NCBI GenBank assembly: GCA_965197385.1
Contig: CBDANA010000009.1
Coordinates: forward strand, 1,054,001-1,118,000
DNA from: G963667915 sp965197385
GTDB taxonomy: Bacteria > Acidobacteriota > Vicinamibacteria > Vicinamibacterales > UBA823
DNA length: 64,000 nucleotides
Direction of reading: 5' to 3'
Each line of letters begins with the position of its first letter. Positions within the stretch are counted from its first letter, which is position 1. The position numbers and the translations under genes are program-made. Of the stretch, positions 44,529 through 53,113 are shown in pieces. The notes under the pieces are model-generated. The model was not told the origin of the DNA and did not search any database. It was given only the letters and a program-made list of their open reading frames with translations.

Positions 44529-44698
44529 CATCCCGCGTTATCGGCCGTTCCGCGGCCGGCTCTAGACCGACTCCAAGAAGGCCATGCAACCGTGAGCCAG
44601 ATTGTAAGCGCCGGCGGCCCCCGTCCCGCCGGAGGGGGTCTCCATCTTCCAGGACCCATTCGAGCACTCGAACACCCCTCCCCCGGTCGCCCCAGGGT

Positions 44699-44727
44699 TT
44701 GTCACATGCCGGCAGTCGGCCTACAAT
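44699..44727 (+). promoter_or_regulatory. Promoter TTGTCA-17-TACAAT before a small gene
   Basis: TTGTCA at 44699-44704 and TACAAT at 44722-44727 are 17 bp apart, followed by CGGGCCTG. The small gene at 44764 starts 37 bases downstream. Confidence 0.7.
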
Positions 44728-44763
44728 CGGGCCTGACGTGATGCTTGGACGGAGGTGAGTGCG

Positions 44764-44949
44764 ATGACTGGCGACACGATTCGGATTCACCTGCAGTGGT
44801 TGGACGGGCGCACGCTCGATCTTGACTGGAGCGACGACGAAGCGCAGGCGAACCCGACGACGATCCAGCACGACCGTAGAGAGTTTACGGCCACTGGTGA
44901 TAGGACCGATCGCGGCCTACCGATCTACCAAGAGCGGGACGACTCATGA
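44764..44949 (+). CDS. Small acidic protein, unknown function
   Basis: The 61-residue frame starts at an ATG preceded by GGAGGTGAGTGCG and a strong promoter. The sequence (MTGDTIRIHLQWLDGRTLDL, then DWSDDEAQANPTTIQHDRRE) suggests a small beta-structured protein without signal or membrane helix. No family recognised. Expression signals are much better than for the neighbouring debris. Confidence 0.5.
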   Translation: MTGDTIRIHLQWLDGRTLDLDWSDDEAQANPTTIQHDRREFTATGDRTDRGLPIYQERDDS

Positions 44950-45395
44950 AGGTACGAGGTCCATGTCGCTGCAGATGATAGTACGGGACTGGTTCGAGGG
45001 GATGGAACTGTTACCCTGACACACTCCAACTTACAGAAGGACTGATGCGGAGGTAGAACGATGCGTCACATGATTCTTGCTGTTGCTGTTAGCGTCTGCG
45101 TACCCGCCACACTCGCTGCGTAGGACGCGACCCAAAGCGCCACGAGCGCCGCCCCACCGTCCATCTCCGCCGAGGCCACCGTGATGAATTGAACCTTTGA
45201 GGTGTTGCGTGAGGGCTCGAATGGATGGACCTGTCTTCCTGACCGGCCGGACACGCCCTACGTGCACATCATGGTTCCCCTTGAAACCCGAGGACCGGGC
45301 AGATCGCGCTGAGTGCGAGAGCGGGCGTGCGGCGATCAAACGGCGCCGGGACGGTCGCGTACAGACGATGGGCCGGCCGACAGGCAGAGCACGAT
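44950..45395. other. Eroded region between small gene and beta-propeller remnant
   Basis: Apart from the broken exported-protein gene at 45061-45312, this stretch contains no frame, promoter or repeat that I can support. Confidence 0.5.
45061..45312 (+). pseudogene. Exported protein remnant with two stop codons
   Basis: The frame opens with a signal peptide (MRHMILAVAVSVCVPATLAA), then TAG, DATQSATSAAPPSISAEATV and MN. TGA and TFEVLREGSNGWTCLPDRPD follow, then TPYVHIMVPLETRGPGRSR. The pieces read as one secreted protein in which a Gln or Trp became TAG and a Trp became TGA. A piece between DTP and YVHIM seems deleted. The ATG has GGAGGTAGAACG upstream. Confidence 0.65.
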
Positions 45396-45399
45396 GAGA

Positions 45400-45602
45400 A
45401 GTCGAAGAGGCGTTGCACTCAGACCTCGGTCCTGGTGCTGTCCGCCGCCCTGACCGGCTGCGGGCCAGAGGCCGATCTGGCCACGCCGGCCGCGCAGGCT
45501 CCGGGAGGGGTACCGACCTTCCGGGTCGACCCCACGTGGCCCAGGGAGATGCTGAACCAGGGGATCGTGGGCGCGGTGACGGCCGTGTTCGTGGACGCCT
45601 AG
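45400..45602 (+). pseudogene. NHL-type beta-propeller lipoprotein, 5' fragment
   Basis: The frame reads SVLVLSAALTGCGPEADLAT, then FRVDPTWPREMLNQGIVGAV and TAVFVDA before the IS5 insertion. It is a lipoprotein signal followed by the first strand of an NHL/6-bladed propeller. The gene resumes at 46865 after the IS5 copy. The start codon seems to be in another frame (ATG at 45393), another sign of decay. Confidence 0.65.
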
Positions 45603-46860
45603 CAGGCTGCTGAAGAACCCGGGTATCGGGCTGTTTTCTTAGGCATCATGCGGGTAACGACCGCCCGACGACCGTGCGCACGGGTGTGCGCTGACCCCGA
45701 TGAGGGGGCCGGCGACACGCGCGGCCGGCGATCAGGGACACGTCGCCTCCAGATTCCGCAGGCGGACCAAGTTATAGGCCGTGGCGGCGAAAGTGAGCTG
45801 CCACTCGACGAGTGGGACGCCGCGAGGCCGGAGCTTGCGCAAACCACCGACGGTCTGCCTCCACCCAAAGACCTGTTCCACGAGTTTTCGTTTCCGCTGA
45901 CTCACGTGAGAACCCGCATGCCGGGTGGGCCGACCATCAATCGCCCGCCAGCGGACCTTCTGCGCCACGTGGGGCGTGACGTCCCGGACGCGGACATCGG
46001 CGACGAAGCTCGCCACATCGTAGCCCTTGTCTGCTCCGACCGTGCTGCCCGGCGGCGCGCTGGCCTCCAGCAACAGTGCCGCCGCCTCGCGTTCGGCGGT
46101 CCCCGTCGCGTGGGTCGCACAGACGTTGGCGACGAGCCCCTGCCGATTATCCAACAGCACGTGGCCCAGAGACGCCAGCTTCGCCTCCTTCCCTTGGCCC
46201 TTCCGATGCAGCATCGCCGCCGCTCGCCGTGGAAGTCGACCGTGGGATTCCCGGGGTCATCGGGGGGCGCGCGCGGCGCGGCGTCCCGGCATCGGAAGCT
46301 CTTCAGGCTGGCCCAGGCTTCCAACTGCGTCCCGTCCACCGTGAAATGCTCGTCCGAGAGCAGACCGGCCGCCCGGGCGTGGGCCTGGACCGCATCAACG
46401 AAGGCGGCCGCGCCATCCCCCGCCAGCAGCCGGTCACGATTCTTGGTAAACGTCGTGGGATGCCAGACCGGGTCGTCCATATGCAAGCCGACGAACCAGC
46501 GGAACAGCAGGTTGTCGTTGAGCTCTTCCAGCAGCAGCCGTTCGCTCCGGATCGTGTACAGCACCTGCAGCAACAGGGCCCGCAACAATGGCTCAGGCGG
46601 GATCGACGGACGTCCCGTCTTGGCGTACAGGCCGGCGAACCTGCGCGACATCGTCTTCAGCGCGTGATCCGTCAGCGCGCGGACCGCGCGGAGCGAAGGA
46701 TCGGCCGGCACGCGCTGTTCCGGCGACCGGTAACTGAACATGTGATGGGTCTGCTCATCGTGTCCGCGCATGAGGTGGCTCCCTTCAGCAATATTGGGAG
46801 CATGGGAGTACGCCGGGATCGATCTGTCGATCCCATTCCATGGACTTTTTCAGCAGCCTG
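45603..46860 (-). mobile_element. IS5-family insertion sequence, copy 2, internally deleted (1258 bp)
   Basis: It is almost identical to copy 1 (12886-14180), with fewer than about ten visible substitutions. It has the same ends and the same CTAG at both flanks (45599-45602 and 46861-46864). A 37-bp internal deletion, between direct CGCCGCC repeats, distinguishes it. It interrupts an NHL beta-propeller gene. Confidence 0.9.
45639..46771 (-). pseudogene. IS5 transposase, frameshifted by a 37-bp deletion
   Basis: The N-terminal 185 or so residues match copy 1 up to NPTVDFHGERRR. The 37-bp loss near 46214-46222 then shifts the frame. The C-terminal part with DKGYD and KRKLVEQVFGWRQ survives in a second frame. 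The remaining ends are intact, so the element could still be moved in trans by copy 1. Confidence 0.88.
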
Positions 46861-46864
46861 CTAG

Positions 46865-47801
46865 AACCACGTCTGGGTCACCCATCTGCCGGAGGCGCTC
46901 ACACCCGGGGAGACCGCCGTCGTCCAGGATCCGCCCATCGGCACCTGCTGCGTACCGGCGCCGGTCGTCATCGAGTTCGACCTCCAGGGCAATGTCGTCC
47001 AGGCGTGGGGCGACCCCTCGACGCAGGACGTGTCCGAGTTCCCAGGAACGCGCACGGGCTCTTCGTCGACCATAACAACTACGTCCGGGTGGGCACGTAC
47101 CGGCATCATCGGGTCATGAAGTTCACGCGCGACTGTCGGCTCGTGATGACGATCGGCCAGTACGACGAAAATGGCGGGAGCAACGATCCCACGCTCCTGG
47201 GCGGGCCCGCCGGGATGTGGGTGGACCCTGAGACGAATGAGGTCTTCATCGCCGACGGCTACCGGAATCACCGAGTGGTGGTCTACGACGGCGAGGCCGG
47301 CGAATATCGCCGTCACTGGGGCGCCTACGGCGAGGCGCCGGATGATGACGACGACGGCTATGACTACAGGGACCGCGACCCGAACGGGTCGCCAGCGCGC
47401 CAGTTCTCCACGGTCTACGGTCTCATTGGCTCGAACGACGGGTTGATCTACGTGGCGGATCATCGCGGAAACCGGATTCAGGTCTTCGACCACAGCGGCC
47501 AGTTCATGGTCGAGAAAATTGTGGCGGCCCACACCCTGGCATCGGGATCGGCGTTCGTCATCGCGCTGTCTCCCGACCCGGCCCAGCGGTGGCTGTACCT
47601 GCCGACGGGACGAACCACAAGGTCTGGATCCTGCGCCGAGACGATCTCGACGTCGTGGGCGCGTTCGGTCGCGGGGGGCGGCAGGTGGGACAGCTCCTGC
47701 GCCCGCACGGCATGGGGATCGATTCGCGCGCCAACCTCTACGTCGGAGAGGCCTCCACCGGCCGGCGGGTGCAAAAGTTCACGGTGCAGGGCGGGAACTG
47801 A
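46865..47801 (+). pseudogene. NHL-type beta-propeller lipoprotein, 3' fragment with frameshifts
   Basis: After the IS5 copy the protein resumes with NHVWVTHLPEALTPGETAVV and TCCVPAPVVIEFDLQGNVVQ. After a frameshift near 47043 come HGLFVDHNNYVRVGTYRHHR, DPETNEVFIADGYRNHRVVV and DGLIYVADHRGNRIQVFDHS. After a second frameshift near 47605 come ADGTNHKVWILRRDDLDVVG and LRPHGMGIDSRANLYVGEAS. These are successive NHL blades of an exported propeller. Joining across the IS5 site would put a TAG in frame just before NHVW. Confidence 0.8.
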
Positions 47802-47869
47802 AGGCTGCCATCGTGCCGACCGCCCCCAGCTCGAGTCGAATGCGCATGTCCGTGAGCACCTCTCGCCGC

Positions 47870-48347
47870 CTACCGGATGACGGCGTCTTCGTCGGTGTAC
47901 CCAGTAGAGCACGTGGCAGGTTTCACAGGCGTTGTAGATCTGCTCGCCCACCGCGAAGACGGCGTCCGCGTCCTTGGCCTCGGCGGCCTCGAGCGCGGCC
48001 GTGCCGGCCTCGACGAGCGCCCGGGACATGATCATCCAGGGGCCCTCACCCTTGGCGCGGTCGCCGAGCATCAGCAGGTTACCCGACTCGGCCAGCACCA
48101 TGGCATTGTTCCGGACGACCGCCCAGTCCTCGTCGCTCCTCGGGAATATCTCTTCAGTGCGCTCGGCGGTGATGATCGTGCCGACCGACTCCCAGACGAC
48201 GTCGGCTGCCGGATCGATCACCATCTCCATGAGCTGCTGCACGTCGGCCACCGGCACAAACGACGTCGGCGGCGACGTCGCGGGTGGAGCCTCGCACGCC
48301 GCCATCAAGACCGCGCCCACAGGCAGGAGCCACAGAATCGATCGCAT
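47870..48347 (-). CDS. Exported c-type cytochrome-like lipoprotein, possible late frameshift
   Basis: A lipoprotein signal (WLLPVGAVLMAACEAPP) is followed by a four-helix, cytochrome c'-like protein. Segments are VADVQQLMEMVIDPAADVVW, NNAMVLAESGNLLMLGDRA and, near the C-terminus, the heme site in IYNACETCHVLYW (CETCH). The frame as it stands runs on for about 130 unrelated residues into antisense sequence. Dropping one G at about 47903 would end it neatly as YTDEDAVIR and a stop at 47870. It probably binds heme covalently in the periplasm. Its partner is unknown. Confidence 0.75.
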
Positions 48348-48450
48348 TTCACGGCCTAGACATCGCCACGCCCGCACCTGGGGTGTCGATGAGAATCCGC
48401 CCTGATTCTACAGTACCCTCTTGAAAGGGTGCCCCACGGAAAAAGTGGCC

Positions 48451-48456
48451 TACAAT
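48451..48456 (+). promoter_or_regulatory. -10 element TACAAT before the hydrolase-cupin gene
   Basis: TACAAT at 48451-48456, preceded by GTGGCC and followed by CAGGCCC, matches the -10 part of the recurrent promoter. A TTGTCN box at 17 bp is not present, only TTGAAA at 24 bp. Confidence 0.4.
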
Positions 48457-48498
48457 CAGGCCCATCCGCCTCACGCCCGTTCGAGTTGGAGGTCCAGA

Positions 48499-49852
48499 TG
48501 CTGAAGCGGCTCCTGTGCGCGCTCGCAATCGTCTCGACGGCCTGGCCGGCCGCCGCGGTGGCCCAGGCGGGGCGCCGCGTCACCGTGACCCTGGTCAGGA
48601 CGTGATCTACGGCCGGGTCGACGGCTCTGCGCTGCTCGCCGACATCGGCTATCCATCGGGCCGCACCGGTCTGCCGGCGATCATCTACGTCCACGGCGGG
48701 CGCTGGCGCGGTGGCTCCCGCGACTACCGCGAGAGCCTCGACGTTGCCCAGTGGGCCGGGTTCGGCTACTTCGCGATGACGATCGACCACCGGCTCGTCG
48801 GCAGCACGCCCGCGCCAGCCCAGTATCAGGATCTCCAGTGCGCAATCCGCTGGGTGCACGCGCACTCCGACGAGTACGGTGTCGATCCGGATCGCGTCTA
48901 CCTGATCGGTGATTCGTCGGGCGGCCACCTCGTGGCGCTCGCGGCCACGCTCGGCGAGGGCCCCTTCGAGCGCACGGGCGGTTGGGACGACGCGCGGTCG
49001 GACATCCGGGCGGCGATCAGCGTGTCCGGACCGTACGACCTCGACACGCTCTCCTGGGGCAACCTGTGGACGCCGATCGAGAGCAACGTCGAGGACGTCC
49101 GGCGGCTGGCGTCGCCGATCCGGCAGATCGCGGCGGACACTAAGCCACTCCTCGTCCTCCACTCCGACGACGACCTGTCCGTGCCGATCCAGCAGGCGAT
49201 CGACATGGCGGATGCCCTGGGTGCGGCCGGCGTCGAGCACGACTTCGTGCACTACACCGATCGTGGCCACATGCGAATCACCGGCGAGGTCATCGCGGAG
49301 ACGCGGGAGTTCATCGCCGGCCTGGAAGGCCGCCCCATCGCCGCACCGCCGCGGGAGCGCCCGCGCCCGACGTCGGCGACCGACGTGACCCGGGCCGAGA
49401 TCCAGGCGGTCTTCGAGAGTCCGGATGGTGGGATTGACCGCCAGATCACGGTCGTGGACATCGGCGACGCCAACCTCGCGGTCGGCGTGCTGCATCGCGA
49501 GACGACGACGACCGACGGCGACGCCGTCAGAGGCCTCATCCACAATCAGGTGACCGAGATCTATTACATCGTCTCTGGCGAAGGGATGCTGATGATCGGC
49601 GGAACGCTCCAGAGTCTGGAGCCCCGGGCGCCAGACAGCGACTCGGTCCGGGTGCTGGTCGGCCCGAGCGTCGCGGGCACGGCGAGCGATGGCCACAGCC
49701 GGCATGTCTCGGCCGGCGATGTCGTCATCGTCCCGGCCGGCGTCTTCCACGGCTGGCGCGCTATCGAGGACCACGTCACCTATCTGAGCATCCGGCTGGA
49801 CCTTGACCGCGTGCTGCCGGCCGGCTATGTCAACCCGGCGATCGCGCGGTAA
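48499..49852 (+). pseudogene. Exported alpha/beta hydrolase fused to a cupin domain, early frameshift
   Basis: An ATG at 48499 opens a signal peptide (LLCALAIVSTAWPAAAVAQ), but a one-base slip near 48590 separates it from the main frame. The main frame has a BD-FAE/esterase-type hydrolase: LPAIIYVHGGRWRGGSRDYR (oxyanion HGG), the nucleophile in YLIGDSSGGHLVAL, Asp in LVLHSDDDLSVP and His in YTDRGHMRI. After a Pro/Arg-rich linker (about residue 280) comes a cupin (EIYYIVSGEGMLMIGG, then HVSAGDVVIVPAGVFHGWRA). Without the slip it would be a secreted bifunctional protein of about 450 residues. Confidence 0.78.
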
Positions 49853-49894
49853 GTGGCATCGGACGCGCGCCAGACCACCTCGGGCTGCTAGCTG

Positions 49895-50575
49895 CTAAAC
49901 CTGCTCGATCGATTCGATCCGGCCGTCCCGCAGGTGGACGATCGAGCGGGCGTGCCGCGCCACGTCGCGCTCGTGGGTGACGACGAAGAGGGTGTGCCCC
50001 TTCTCGTGCAGGCGATCGAGCAACCCGAGCAACTCGGCGCCGGTGACCGAGTCGAGATTACCGGTCGGCTCGTCGGCCAACAAGATGGATGGGTTGTTGA
50101 CCAGTGCCCTGGCAATCGCCACCCGCTGCCGCTCCCCGCCCGACAATTCGTTCGGCCGATGCGTTACCCGGTCGGACAGGTCCACCTTGGCCAGCGCCTC
50201 GCGCGCACGCCGGCGGCGCTCGTCGGCTGACACGCCGGCGTAGACCAGCGGCAGTTCGACGTTCTGGATCGCCGTCGCCCGGGCCAGCAGGTTGAACGTC
50301 TGGAAGACGAACCCGATCTCCTCGTTGCGCACCTGCGCCAGGTCGTCCTCCGCCATCGCGCTGACGTCCCGGTCGTTCAGGACATAGCGGCCGCTGGTCG
50401 GCGTGTCGAGGCAGCCAAGGAGATTCAGGAAGGTGGACTTGCCGGAGCCGGATGGCCCCATGATGGCGATGTACTCCCCCTTCTCGACGGCGAGGTCGAC
50501 GCCACGCAGCGCGTGGATCTCGACCTCCCCCATCTGGTAGCTCTTCGAGAGCTGCGAGACCTCGATCAGGCTCAC
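49895..50575 (-). CDS. MacB-type ABC transporter ATP-binding protein
   Basis: The 226-residue ATPase has Walker A GPSGSGKST, the signature LSGGERQRVAIARAL, Walker B ILLADEPTGNLD and the H-loop in VVTHERD, typical of the LolD/MacB class. It powers the two permeases and the adaptor encoded upstream. The start is a GTG at 50575, 11 bases after the permease stop. Just past its own TAG the sequence repeats TAGCAGC and continues as TAGCAGCCCGAGG, an end of the repeat family. It is the last gene of the operon. Confidence 0.92.
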   Translation of the reverse strand: MSLIEVSQLSKSYQMGEVEIHALRGVDLAVEKGEYIAIMGPSGSGKSTFLNLLGCLDTPTSGRYVLNDRDVSAMAEDDLAQVRNEEIGFVFQTFNLLARATAIQNVELPLVYAGVSADERRRRAREALAKVDLSDRVTHRPNELSGGERQRVAIARALVNNPSILLADEPTGNLDSVTGAELLGLLDRLHEKGHTLFVVTHERDVARHARSIVHLRDGRIESIEQV

Positions 50576-50586
50576 GCGGTCAGGCC

Positions 50587-51867
50587 TCACTCGTGACGGA
50601 GCGCTTCGATCGGATCCAGCCGCGAGGCGCGGATCGCGGGCGCCATGCCAAAGACCAGACCGACGCCGGCGGAGAACCCCAGCCCGAGCGCGAACGACCA
50701 CCAGGGCAGCGAAATGGGAAAACCGGAGACGAGGTGAATGACGACGCCGGTGCCGCTCCCGAGGATCACGCCGAGCACCCCGCCGGCCGACGTCAGGGCC
50801 GCCGCCTCGACGAGGAACTGCCACAGAATTTCCCGGCGTTTCGCGCCGAGCGCCTTGCGCAGGCCGATCTCGCTCGTCCGCTCGGTTACCGACATCGTCA
50901 TGATCGCCATGACCCCGATGCCGCCAACGAGCAGGGCGATGGAGGAAATGACGACCAGAGTCAGGAAGACCGCTTGCGTCGTCTGCTGCCACAACCGCAT
51001 CATGGCATCCTGCGTCACCAGGTCGAAGTCGTTCGGCTCGTCGAGCCTGAGACCATGGCGGATCCGCATGACCTCCTCGATCTCGCGCAAAGCGACCGCG
51101 CGCTGGCCGTCTCGTGGAACCACGGTCAGGGTGACGTCGCGATGGAGGCCGCCGGCCACCCGGAGGGACGGCACACCGAACTGCGACTCGTACCGTGTGT
51201 AGGGGATCACGGCGATGTCGTCCTGGCCGGCGTTGAAGCCGCCCGGGCTGGGCCGCTCCCCCATCACGCCGATCACGGTGTACTGCTGCCCGGCGACGCG
51301 CACTTTCTTGCCGAGCGGGTCGGTGAAGGGAAACAGCGACTGGTACGGCGTCTGGCCCAGGACGATCACCGCGCGGCGGTGCCGCAGCTCGGAGGCGGTG
51401 AAGAACCGTCCAGCCTCCAGCGGGATGAAACCGACTTGAGCGAAGTACTCCGACGCGCCGAAGATCTGTAACCGCTTCGTCTCCTCCCCCCGGTAGGCGA
51501 TCCGCTCACGGCTGTCGGCGATGCCGCCGCCGAGCATAACGTCGGTGAAGCGCACCGACTCCAGGCGCCCGAGCGCTCGCGCGTCGTCCGACGTCAGGTT
51601 GGGCCGCCGGATGAGGTCGATGAACTCCTTGCCCGACATGATGCTCAGGCCGCTGAACTTCGCGACGAAGATCGTGTTCGGCCCCAATGTTTCGAGCATC
51701 GCCCGGGATGATCGGTCGAAGCCGCGCACCAGCGACGTCATGCCCACGATGGCGGTGATACCGATGACGACACCCACGATCGTGAGCGCCGAGCGCATCT
51801 TGTTCGCGCGCAGGGTGTCGAGCGACATCAACGCGATCTCGCCGAACAGTGCGGTCCTGATCTTCAC
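50587..51867 (-). CDS. MacB-like ABC permease (second)
   Basis: The 426-residue protein has the MacB layout. It has one membrane helix near the N-terminus (KMRSALTIVGVVIGITAIVG), a large periplasmic domain (about 45-280) and three C-terminal helices with MTMSVTERTSEIGLRKALGA, the FtsX-type loop that contacts the ATPase. The GTG start at 51867 lies one base after the stop of the first permease. The pair probably forms a heterodimer in a MacAB-type export system. Confidence 0.9.
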   Translation of the reverse strand: MKIRTALFGEIALMSLDTLRANKMRSALTIVGVVIGITAIVGMTSLVRGFDRSSRAMLETLGPNTIFVAKFSGLSIMSGKEFIDLIRRPNLTSDDARALGRLESVRFTDVMLGGGIADSRERIAYRGEETKRLQIFGASEYFAQVGFIPLEAGRFFTASELRHRRAVIVLGQTPYQSLFPFTDPLGKKVRVAGQQYTVIGVMGERPSPGGFNAGQDDIAVIPYTRYESQFGVPSLRVAGGLHRDVTLTVVPRDGQRAVALREIEEVMRIRHGLRLDEPNDFDLVTQDAMMRLWQQTTQAVFLTLVVISSIALLVGGIGVMAIMTMSVTERTSEIGLRKALGAKRREILWQFLVEAAALTSAGGVLGVILGSGTGVVIHLVSGFPISLPWWSFALGLGFSAGVGLVFGMAPAIRASRLDPIEALRHE

Positions 51868-51868
51868 G

Positions 51869-53095
51869 CTATTCCTTTCGCAACGCCTCGATCGGGCTCA
51901 ACCGCGCGGCCCGCATCGCCGGATAGAGACCGAAGACCAGTCCGACCGCGCCGGTCATCCCAATGCCCAGCGCGACCGACCACACTTCGACGGCGGCCGG
52001 TACGGACGTGGTCCGCTCGATGGCTAGCGCAACGCCAAAGCCCAGGGCGATGCCAACGATGCCACCAGCGGTGGAGAGCGTGACCGACTCGGCCAGGATC
52101 TGCCAGATGATGTCGCGGCGCCGCGCGCCGAGCGCCTTGCGCAGGCCGATCTCACGCGTCCGCTCGGTCACCAGCATCAGCATGATGTTCATGATGACGA
52201 TGCCACCGACGACCAGCGACAGCGCGACAACGCCGATGAGGACGGCGAAAATACCCGAGGTCGCCGCCTCCCAGATCCCCAGGATGGTGCCCAAGGTGAA
52301 CAGGCCGAAATTGTTCGCCTCGGCCGGCTTGAGTTTGCGCTCGATCCGGAGCGCCACGACGGCATCCTCCATCACCTGCTGCATCTCACCGGGATCGTCC
52401 GGCTTGACCATGAGCGACAGGCTGTGGCGGATGCCGAATATCTTCTGATGGGCACCCAGCGGGATAATCACGAACTCGTCCTGCGACCAGCCGAAGATCG
52501 TCCCCTTCTTCTCGCTGACGCCGATGACGCGGAAGTGGCGTGCTTCGACCTTGATCGTCCTGTCGAGCGGGTCCTCCCCCTCGAACAGCCGGTCGGCGAC
52601 ACCCCATCCAACGACCGTGACCGGCCGGCGCCGGCGCACCTCGGCCGACGTGATCAACCGGCCGCGCTCAACGCTGTAGTTCGAGAAACGGCTGTAGTCC
52701 TCGCTGACCCCTTCGATCTGAGTGCGCTCGAGCTCGCGTCCCCGATAGGTCACGCGGCCGCGCCGCTCGACCTTCGCCATGACCGCACTGACCGAGTCTG
52801 AAAACGCCTCGATCGCCGCGGCATCGTCCATCGTGATCCGGGGATTCAGCCGCCGCGCCCGCTCGGCCTCGTCCTCGTCCGTGATGATGCCAACCCGCTC
52901 CACCATGAAGGCGTCCGCACCCGCCTCCGACGTGATGGCGTCACTGACCGCGACGTTCATCCCCTTGATCAGCGTCACGACGGCGATGATCGACGTCACG
53001 GCGACGATGTTGCCCAAGACAGTCAGCAGCGACCGCAGTTTGTGGGCCCAGATGGCGCCCAGCGCGAGCCAGATCGCTTCCAGGAAATAGGGCAT
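51869..53095 (-). CDS. MacB-like ABC permease (first)
   Basis: The 408-residue protein parallels the second permease: an N-terminal helix (KLRSLLTVLGNIVAVTSIIA), a periplasmic MacB core and a C-terminal FtsX domain with MLMLVTERTREIGLRKALGA. The two are about equally long but clearly diverged. It is preceded by the adaptor gene with an 18-base gap. Confidence 0.9.
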   Translation of the reverse strand: MPYFLEAIWLALGAIWAHKLRSLLTVLGNIVAVTSIIAVVTLIKGMNVAVSDAITSEAGADAFMVERVGIITDEDEAERARRLNPRITMDDAAAIEAFSDSVSAVMAKVERRGRVTYRGRELERTQIEGVSEDYSRFSNYSVERGRLITSAEVRRRRPVTVVGWGVADRLFEGEDPLDRTIKVEARHFRVIGVSEKKGTIFGWSQDEFVIIPLGAHQKIFGIRHSLSLMVKPDDPGEMQQVMEDAVVALRIERKLKPAEANNFGLFTLGTILGIWEAATSGIFAVLIGVVALSLVVGGIVIMNIMLMLVTERTREIGLRKALGARRRDIIWQILAESVTLSTAGGIVGIALGFGVALAIERTTSVPAAVEVWSVALGIGMTGAVGLVFGLYPAMRAARLSPIEALRKE

Positions 53096-53113
53096 GCAGT
53101 CGATCCAGGCCGC

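Noticed and set aside
47478..47869. Long C-terminal extension of the cytochrome-like lipoprotein
   Set aside because: The extension is antisense to beta-propeller codons and has no protein-like conservation. A single-base slip with the real stop at 47870 explains it.
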